A stretch of 64,000 nt of DNA. Origin: an uncultured Paludibaculum sp. GTDB taxonomy: Bacteria; Acidobacteriota; Terriglobia; Bryobacterales; Bryobacteraceae. The stretch covers positions 3,878,001 to 3,942,000 of the forward strand of contig NZ_OY762267.1 of the NCBI RefSeq assembly GCF_963665245.1. The letters run 5' to 3'. Under the pieces are notes generated by a model, which saw only the letters and a list, made by a program, of their open reading frames with translations, did no database searches and had not been told where the DNA came from. Positions 59,167 to 64,000 of this stretch are shown here, one piece after another. Positions within the stretch are counted from its first letter, which is position 1; every line of letters begins with the position of its first letter. A program made the translations under genes and the position numbers.

Positions 59167-60105
59167 ATGCGTACACCGTCAATTCTCGATCATCGCACCG
59201 CGGCTGTCCGTCGGTTCAACCGCTTTTACACGCGGGAGATTGGCACGCTGCAACAAGGACTACTAGAAAGTAAATTTTCCCTCGCCGAGGTTCGCGTCCT
59301 GTATGAGATCGCCAACCGGCAGGATCCGACGGCGACCGAGATCGGGCGGGACCTGCGGCTGGATGCGGGGTATGTCAGCCGCTTGGTGCTCAAACTGGAC
59401 AAGGCCGGCCTGATTGAGAGAGTAGCGTCGGAGTCTGACGGGCGGCAGACCCACCTGCGGCTCACGACGCGGGGGCGGACACAGTACACCGATCTGGATT
59501 TCCTGGCGAACGGCCAGGTGACGACGATGCTGTACCGGTTGAACGAGCAGAAGCAGCGGCTGCTGGTGGAGTCGATGCGGAACATTGAATCGCTGCTGGC
59601 TCCGGTGCAGGAACAGAAAGAGCCATATTTGTTGCGGCCTCATCAACCCGGAGACATGGGCTGGGTGGTGCACCGGCATGGGGTGCTGTATGCGCGGGAG
59701 TATGGATGGGACGAGCGCTTCGAGGCTCTGGTGGCGCGGATCGCGGCAGACTTCATCGACAATCTGGATGCGCGGCGGGAGCGGTGCTGGATTGCGGAGC
59801 GCGAGGGCGAGATTGTGGGGTCGGTGTTCCTGGTACGGGAACCGGAGAACTTCGAGGTCGCCAAACTGCGATTGCTGTTAGTGGAGCCCTCGGCTCGGGG
59901 GTTGGGTTTGGGGCACCGTCTGGTGGATGAGTGCACGCGGTTTGCGCGACAGGTTGGCTACAAGAAGATCACGCTCTGGACCAATCATGTTTTGTTGGCG
60001 GCCCGGCATATCTACGCGAAGGCCGGTTATCAGATGGTTGGGCAGGAGAGCCATTCCAGCTTTGGGCATTCGATGATTTCGGAGACGTGGGAGTTGGCGC
60101 TGTAG
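59167..60105 (+). CDS. MarR-family regulator fused to a GNAT acetyltransferase domain
   Basis: 312 residues from ATG 59167. Residues about 1-145 are a MarR winged helix (AEVRVLYEIANRQDPTATEI, GYVSRLVLKLDKAGLIERVA, SDGRQTHLRLTTRGR). Residues about 155-310 are a GNAT domain with the acetyl-CoA loop (LLLVEPSARGLGLGHRLVDE) and a C-terminal YAKAGYQMVGQESHSSFG. MarR-GNAT fusions are known, but their ligands are mostly undefined. Divergent from the sulfite reductase operon with a direct repeat in between, so it probably controls cysteine synthesis. Confidence 0.88.
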   Translation: MRTPSILDHRTAAVRRFNRFYTREIGTLQQGLLESKFSLAEVRVLYEIANRQDPTATEIGRDLRLDAGYVSRLVLKLDKAGLIERVASESDGRQTHLRLTTRGRTQYTDLDFLANGQVTTMLYRLNEQKQRLLVESMRNIESLLAPVQEQKEPYLLRPHQPGDMGWVVHRHGVLYAREYGWDERFEALVARIAADFIDNLDARRERCWIAEREGEIVGSVFLVREPENFEVAKLRLLLVEPSARGLGLGHRLVDECTRFARQVGYKKITLWTNHVLLAARHIYAKAGYQMVGQESHSSFGHSMISETWELAL

Positions 60106-60172
60106 CGGATCTCGGCGGAGACCCGGGTCCAGTGCAACGGGTAACAATGGCTTGCCCTCTCCACTAACCTAC

Positions 60173-60201
60173 TTGCCAAATTTAACCTAGTAGGTTACAT
60201 T
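60173..60201 (+). promoter_or_regulatory. mqsRA promoter with MqsA-type operator
   Basis: -35 TTGCCA (60173-60178), 17-nt spacer, -10 TACATT (60196-60201). TAACCTAGTAGGTTA (60183-60197) is a perfect 15-nt palindrome containing AACCT-N3-AGGTT, the recognition pattern described for E. coli MqsA, placed inside the promoter spacer. A further AACCT half-site is at 60166. -10 ends 6 nt before GTG 60208. Confidence 0.85.
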
Positions 60202-60207
60202 GGAATC

Positions 60208-60504
60208 GTGGAAAAACGAACGCCGCACTGCAAGCTGGCGGTTGTGAAGTCCCTGCTTGCCGCGGGCAAAGTTCGTGCCACGGTTTCCGCGTTGGCGGGC
60301 GGCGCAGCCCTGGGGTTTGGTTTCGACGAGTTGGTCAACGTGGTGGCGGCACTCACGTCGAATGACTTCTACAAGAGCATGACAACCCACGCTGATCATC
60401 GCATTTGGCAGGATGTTTACCGGCCCCGAACCGAGGCTGGTGATGTGTATCTGAAGCTCACCGTGATCGATGATGTATTGATTGTGTCGTTCAAGGAACT
60501 ATGA
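60208..60504 (+). CDS. mqsR: MqsR mRNA-interferase toxin
   Basis: 98 residues, the exact family length. The E. coli active-site residues align at identical numbers: K56 (NDFYKSMTT), Q68 (IWQDVYRPR), Y81 (GDVYLK) and K96 (VSFKEL). MqsR cleaves mRNA at GCU/GCA. GTG 60208 gives the family N-terminus MEKRTPH. No Shine-Dalgarno sequence, consistent with a leaderless start. Toxin precedes antitoxin, the usual mqsRA order. Confidence 0.95.
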   Translation: MEKRTPHCKLAVVKSLLAAGKVRATVSALAGGAALGFGFDELVNVVAALTSNDFYKSMTTHADHRIWQDVYRPRTEAGDVYLKLTVIDDVLIVSFKEL

Positions 60505-60521
60505 AGGAAGGGGGTGGTGGC

Positions 60522-60926
60522 ATGAAGTGCCCGGCGTGCGGCGAGGGGAAACTCGTGCGGGATACGCGCGATATCCCCTATACCTATAAAGGCGAAACGA
60601 CGGTCATCCCGGCGGTGCGAGGGGAGTTCTGCGGGGCCTGTGGCGAGGGCGTGTTGGGTGCAGCCGAGTCCAAGCGCGTGAGCGCGGCGATGCTGGAGTT
60701 CAACAAGCAGGTCAATGCTACCATCGTCGATCCTGAGTTCATCGCCCGGGTTCGGAAGAAGCTCTCACTGGATCAGCGCCAAGCGGCCGCTCTCTTCGGC
60801 GGCGGCGCCAATGCGTTCTCGCGCTATGAGAATGGCAAGACCAAGCCTCCGCTCGCCCTTGTGAAGCTATTCATCGTCCTCGACCGGCATCCCCACCTGC
60901 TGAAGGAAGTCCAGGCGGAGGTGTAG
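60522..60926 (+). CDS. mqsA: MqsA antitoxin and repressor
   Basis: 134 residues from ATG 60522. Zinc cysteines C3, C6, C37 and C40 and the DNA-reading residues N97 and R101 (GGGANAFSRYENG) fall at the same positions as in E. coli MqsA, which supports this start over an ATG at 60501 that overlaps mqsR. GGGGG/GGTGG precedes it as a Shine-Dalgarno-like run. The N-terminal zinc domain neutralises MqsR; the C-terminal HTH represses the operon at the palindrome upstream. Confidence 0.95.
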   Translation: MKCPACGEGKLVRDTRDIPYTYKGETTVIPAVRGEFCGACGEGVLGAAESKRVSAAMLEFNKQVNATIVDPEFIARVRKKLSLDQRQAAALFGGGANAFSRYENGKTKPPLALVKLFIVLDRHPHLLKEVQAEV

Positions 60927-60936
60927 CCATCCGCAT

Positions 60937-61022
60937 GAACCCGTTCGCTGCCAGCGAGCGGGTTCAGATCCATGGAATGAAATTGCCCCACGGGAGCCAG
61001 GAGGCACTGGATTCCGTGGGGC
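60937..61022. terminator. Pair of hairpins between mqsA and the HEAT-repeat operon
   Basis: GAACCCG (60937-60943) pairs with CGGGTTC (60959-60965) around an inner TCGCT/AGCGA stem. A second stem, GCCCCACGG (60985-60993) and CCGTGGGGC (61014-61022), has a 20-nt loop. They lie between convergent transcription units and could serve both. T-tracts are poor, so termination is uncertain. Confidence 0.45.
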
Positions 61023-61057
61023 GCGATCCGGTTCGACTCGCGAATGGATTGCTTCTG

Positions 61058-62098
61058 CTATTGCCTGGCCGTCAGGACTTGCTCCAGAAAACGGACCGCT
61101 CTCTCGTCCTTGCTTTGGCCCAGCCAGAAGAAGGCTTGCTTGCGCACCGCGGCGTTCTTGTTGTTGCGCGCCACTTCGATCAGGGCCGGGATGCCTTCGT
61201 TTGATGGCATCTGAGTCAGGGCGAAGACCGCCTGCCGCTTCACCTTCGTGTCGGGGTCGTTTTCCGCGGCGTTCGTGATGGGGCCCAGCGCCTTGCGGCC
61301 CGCTTTTTGCGCCATCCAGAAAAGAGCCTTCGAACGGACTTCCGGGCTCGAGTTCTCCTTGGCCGTCTGAATCAGCGTGTCGATGCCCCTCGGATCCTTG
61401 GTCAGCGTCAGGGCAAAGACGGCCTGCTCCTTCACCTTGTCGCTGGGGTCCTGCTTCAGGACTCGCAGTATGGTTTCGAAGCCGGATTTGCCACGGGCGT
61501 TGCCCAACCAAAACATCGTGCTGCGACGGAGGTCCTCGGGCTGATTGGGCTCGACGAACTCGTTCAGGACACGATCGGCCTGCGGGTCGTCGTGGATGGC
61601 GATGGCGGCGACGGCCCCGCCTTTGCGGTGCTCCTCGAAGTGCTGGCGGGTGTAGGCGGCCAGGTAGTTCACGCTGTCGGACGGTTTGACGCCCGTCAGC
61701 CAGACGACCGGCAGGCCGCCCGCATCGAGGCTGCAGTCGGAACCGAAGAAGCGCACCTTGGACACAGCGCCATTCTCCATACGGAGGAGGATGGCCGAAT
61801 GGCTGGCGCCTTCCAGATGGATGGGGCCGGAGGCCACCTGGGTGACCGTGGTGTTGGGTTCGAGCGCGCAACCCTCGGTGATGACATGGCCGTCGCGCGA
61901 GTAGTTGCAGCACGAGTTGCCGGCCGAGGCGATCTGGGGCACGGCCCAACCGACCCAGAGGGGGACACCGCGGCCGGCCGCGGTGTCCACATCGGATTTC
62001 AGGTTCGAAGAGACCTTGGTCTCCAGTTTGGCGTTGACCAACCGGGGCTGCTGGGCGAGTAGCGGCAGAGCGGCGAGGAGCAGGATGAGCGGTCTCAT
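61058..62098 (-). CDS. Exported HEAT-repeat protein
   Basis: 346 residues with signal peptide (LILLLAALPLLAQQP). The N-terminal third is beta-rich (SNLKSDVDTAAGRGVPLWVG); the rest is HEAT repeats with the periodic pattern RRSTMFWLGNARGKSGFETI, KEQAVFALTLTKDPRGIDTL and RKQAFFWLGQSKDERAVRFL. Likely periplasmic scaffold. Start overlaps the stop of the upstream HEAT gene by 4 nt (ATGA). Confidence 0.85.
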   Translation of the reverse strand: MRPLILLLAALPLLAQQPRLVNAKLETKVSSNLKSDVDTAAGRGVPLWVGWAVPQIASAGNSCCNYSRDGHVITEGCALEPNTTVTQVASGPIHLEGASHSAILLRMENGAVSKVRFFGSDCSLDAGGLPVVWLTGVKPSDSVNYLAAYTRQHFEEHRKGGAVAAIAIHDDPQADRVLNEFVEPNQPEDLRRSTMFWLGNARGKSGFETILRVLKQDPSDKVKEQAVFALTLTKDPRGIDTLIQTAKENSSPEVRSKALFWMAQKAGRKALGPITNAAENDPDTKVKRQAVFALTQMPSNEGIPALIEVARNNKNAAVRKQAFFWLGQSKDERAVRFLEQVLTARQ

Positions 62099-63711
62099 TG
62101 GTTCAGCACCTCGAGCATGTAGTCGGAGGCTTCCTTGGACTTCATCATGGAGAGCATGCGGACGGCCTCGCGCTTCATTTCCGTGTCTTTTTCTTTGCGG
62201 GCGAGGTCGATCAGCGGCTTCACGTTGCCCTGGGTGAAGAGGGCTGAGATGATTTTCTTCTTCAGGTCCTTCTCGGACTCCTTGTTGTAGAGGTCGAGCA
62301 GCGCGGGGCCGGTCTTTTCGCGGTCCATGACACCGAGGAGTTGGATCGCCTTGCGGCGGGCGGTGGGGTCCTTCTCGTTGTTGGCGAGCTCGATGAGTTT
62401 GGCAGTGGCTCCGGAAACCATGAGGGAGTTGAGGATTTCGCCGCGCATGGCGGCGTCGGATTCCGTTCCATACATGTCTCCGAGGAGCTTCTGGTCGCCG
62501 AGAGCGCCGAGCTGGCGGATGGCTTCGCGGCGGAGGACCGGCTCCTTTTCACCGCGGGCGGCGGCGGCAATCTGATCCTTGGCTCCACTGATCATGTAGC
62601 TGCGGAGGACTTCCCGGCGTACAGAGATATCGGGACTGGAGGCATAGACCTCAGCGAGGACCTTAAGGTTGTCGGCGCCGCCGTGGATGGCGAGATTGCG
62701 GATGGCCATGCGCTGGATGTCGGGGTTGCTGCCGCCCTTGGCGAGTTGGAGGGCGATTTCACGGGCCTTGGGGGAGTCGCTCTGGCTGAGGACGAAGAGG
62801 GCGCGCTCTTTGAGCTTAGGGCTCTGGCTGCCGTTGAGGATCTTCTGGAGGATGGGCAGGGCGCGCTCGGGGTCGCTGTGCATGAGGCCGTTGATGGCAA
62901 GGAGTTTGGTCTCGTCGTCGATGTCGGAGGAGACGGACTGGCCGGAGGCCTGACGGAGCTCGACTTCGAGGGAGCGAGCGTCGTTGTTCCAGCGGCTGTT
63001 GGGATGGTTCTTCTTCAGCTCGCCGAGGGTGCCCAGAGCCTCATCGCGATGGCCCAGTTTGCTTTGGGCATAGGCGATCCAGTAGAGGCAGGCGTCGGCA
63101 CGCGCGGGGTCGTTGGCGGCATTGCGGAACTCATTGATGGCATCCTCCCATTTGCGTTGGTCGAGGGCGCGCTGGCCCTGGGAGTAGGCGCGATCGAGTT
63201 TGGAGTTCTTGATGCTCGAAAGGGTGGCCGCCTGGGCCATGCCCATGGCGTAGAAGCCATCCCCCATCGGCGTCATCTTGGCCATGGGGCCGAAGGCTTT
63301 GGCGGCGGAGAAGCCACCGTTGTATTGGAAGCGCTCAGCCATATCCTTCAGGCTATCGGCCATCGCACGAGCCTTCTCGCCGGCGGCTTCGGCGTCACCA
63401 AAGGCGTAGGTGAAGCCGCCAGAGGTGGCGGCGAGCGCCTTGAACTTCTCGAGCTGGGCCGGGTCGCCGTAGGCGGGGAAGGCGGCTTTGGCTTCAGCGG
63501 CGTCGAAGGTATAGGCCATGGCCGCGGCGTTGGCCTTGAGCTGTTCCAGCGGGGCGGTGGCTTCGCCTCGGAGAGCCTGGGCCGCCTCGGCGGCGCGGAT
63601 TTTGGCTTCGGCGGCGTCGAGCGAGCTCGTGGCGGTGGCGGATTGAGCGCGTCCCGGGACGGCGGCGCAGAGCAGCAGCGCCAGGACGGAGCAATAGCGT
63701 TTCGGACTCAT
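62095..63711 (-). CDS. Exported helical/HEAT-repeat protein
   Basis: 538 residues, signal peptide 1-22 (VLALLLCAAVPGRAQS). An Ala-rich helical N-terminal half (AAEAKIRAAEAAQALRGEAT) and a TPR-like piece (QGQRALDQRKWEDAINEFRN) lead into HEAT repeats (PSRIDERKAIQLLGVM-like units such as RRKAIQLLGVMDREKTGPAL). Translationally coupled to the second HEAT-repeat gene. Probably a periplasmic pair. Confidence 0.83.
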   Translation of the reverse strand: MSPKRYCSVLALLLCAAVPGRAQSATATSSLDAAEAKIRAAEAAQALRGEATAPLEQLKANAAAMAYTFDAAEAKAAFPAYGDPAQLEKFKALAATSGGFTYAFGDAEAAGEKARAMADSLKDMAERFQYNGGFSAAKAFGPMAKMTPMGDGFYAMGMAQAATLSSIKNSKLDRAYSQGQRALDQRKWEDAINEFRNAANDPARADACLYWIAYAQSKLGHRDEALGTLGELKKNHPNSRWNNDARSLEVELRQASGQSVSSDIDDETKLLAINGLMHSDPERALPILQKILNGSQSPKLKERALFVLSQSDSPKAREIALQLAKGGSNPDIQRMAIRNLAIHGGADNLKVLAEVYASSPDISVRREVLRSYMISGAKDQIAAAARGEKEPVLRREAIRQLGALGDQKLLGDMYGTESDAAMRGEILNSLMVSGATAKLIELANNEKDPTARRKAIQLLGVMDREKTGPALLDLYNKESEKDLKKKIISALFTQGNVKPLIDLARKEKDTEMKREAVRMLSMMKSKEASDYMLEVLNQ

Positions 63712-63781
63712 AGGTAGTTCATCCCTTCATTAGTCGGTTCGTTGTTGAAAAGACCGGGCCGCATGCCGGCTAGGGCTCCGG

Positions 63782-64000
63782 CTAGTTGCTGGCGACAGGC
63801 AGCATGGCGCGCTGCCGCTCGTGGATTTTCGCGTTGGCGACACGGAGCTGGAACAGCACTCCTTCGTCGACCATGCGGCGTTGGATATCGGGGAGCTCAT
63901 CCGGCCTGGCGTTGGCGGCTTCGGTGAGGAAGCGTTCCAGCCGTTCGAGGACGGAGGCCATGTTGCGATCGCCGGCCAGTTGCAGAGACTGACGCATGAG
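63782..64000 (-). CDS. 3' end of a gene cut by the window edge
   Basis: The frame is open to base 64000 with no stop, so only the C-terminal ~72 residues are seen (LSLQLAGDRN-like start region to AMLPVASN). The visible part is charged and helical, e.g. ERLERFLTEAANARPDELPD. It ends 70 nt upstream of the HEAT-repeat operon on the same strand. No family call is possible from this fragment. Confidence 0.6.
   Translation of the reverse strand, partial: LMRQSLQLAGDRNMASVLERLERFLTEAANARPDELPDIQRRMVDEGVLFQLRVANAKIHERQRAMLPVASN

Noticed and set aside
1..64000. tRNA or rRNA genes
   Set aside because: No TPsiC-arm/CCA-type clusters or rRNA motifs were seen; GGTTCGA-like strings lie inside coding regions (e.g. 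in miaA).
1..64000. CRISPR array or Cas genes
   Set aside because: The 7-nt periodic arrays lack the long identical repeats and unique spacers of CRISPR, and no cas gene was recognised.

Overview
This is a GC-rich, densely coded bacterial chromosome segment with about 60 protein genes. No rRNA, tRNA, CRISPR array or prophage was recognised. Gene content points to Acidobacteriota, most likely Bryobacterales (Solibacter/Paludibaculum-like): an Oar-like outer-membrane barrel, many TPR and HEAT-repeat exported proteins, twin-arginine-type exported versions of normally cytosolic enzymes, an ECF sigma gene followed by secreted proteins, and an isolated motAB pair. That placement is an inference from gene families, not from a marker gene.

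Layout. 1-5.8 kb: a three-gene operon (nucleotide-transporter-like membrane protein with HEAT repeats and a cyclic-nucleotide-binding domain, histidine kinase, receiver) divergent from a second membrane histidine kinase. 5.8-17.6 kb: TPR proteins, miaA, a small secreted protein, an outer-membrane barrel, an SLC13-type permease with rlmN, and a GH3 glycosidase. 17.6-18.5 kb: a REP-associated tyrosine transposase flanked by its own repeats. 18.5-26.9 kb: M16 peptidase/TPM/nucleotidyltransferase/LemA, then an aldehyde dehydrogenase and FAH-fold dehydratase pair that could perform the last two Weimberg steps, a YfhO-like membrane protein and recX. 26.9-39.6 kb: YtxH-type proteins, M1 aminopeptidase, DegT-type aminotransferase, uracil-DNA glycosylase with an exported TenA-like protein, a purine permease with an exported MTA/SAH-nucleosidase-like protein, an exported UxuA-like protein, and an AhbD/NirJ-like radical SAM enzyme with a thioredoxin-fold ferredoxin. 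39.6-51.6 kb: HAD phosphatase, motAB, M20 peptidase, EamA transporter, HtrA, galE, a polysaccharide ABC exporter, and an ECF sigma operon. 51.6-55.2 kb: an accessory cluster with vapBC, a DlgD-type reductase and a two-gene Septu-like defence module (PtuA ATPase and PtuB HNH nuclease). 55.2-60.1 kb: a cysteine operon (sulfite reductase with an extra C-terminal helical domain, an unknown protein, cysteine synthase) divergent from a MarR-GNAT fusion regulator. 60.2-60.9 kb: mqsRA with a recognisable operator. 61-64 kb: HEAT-repeat exported proteins and a truncated gene at the window edge.

Three features recur. First, eight genes have a -10-like hexamer whose last base lies 6-7 nt before the start codon, with no or poorly placed Shine-Dalgarno sequence, which suggests leaderless transcription. 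Second, intergenic arrays with a strict 7-nt period (core TCAG/CTGA) occur around 33.9, 47.1, 47.35 and 49.1 kb. Third, three normally cytosolic enzyme families carry export signals. The clearest defence-type content is the Septu-like pair plus two toxin-antitoxin systems between 51.6 and 60.9 kb.
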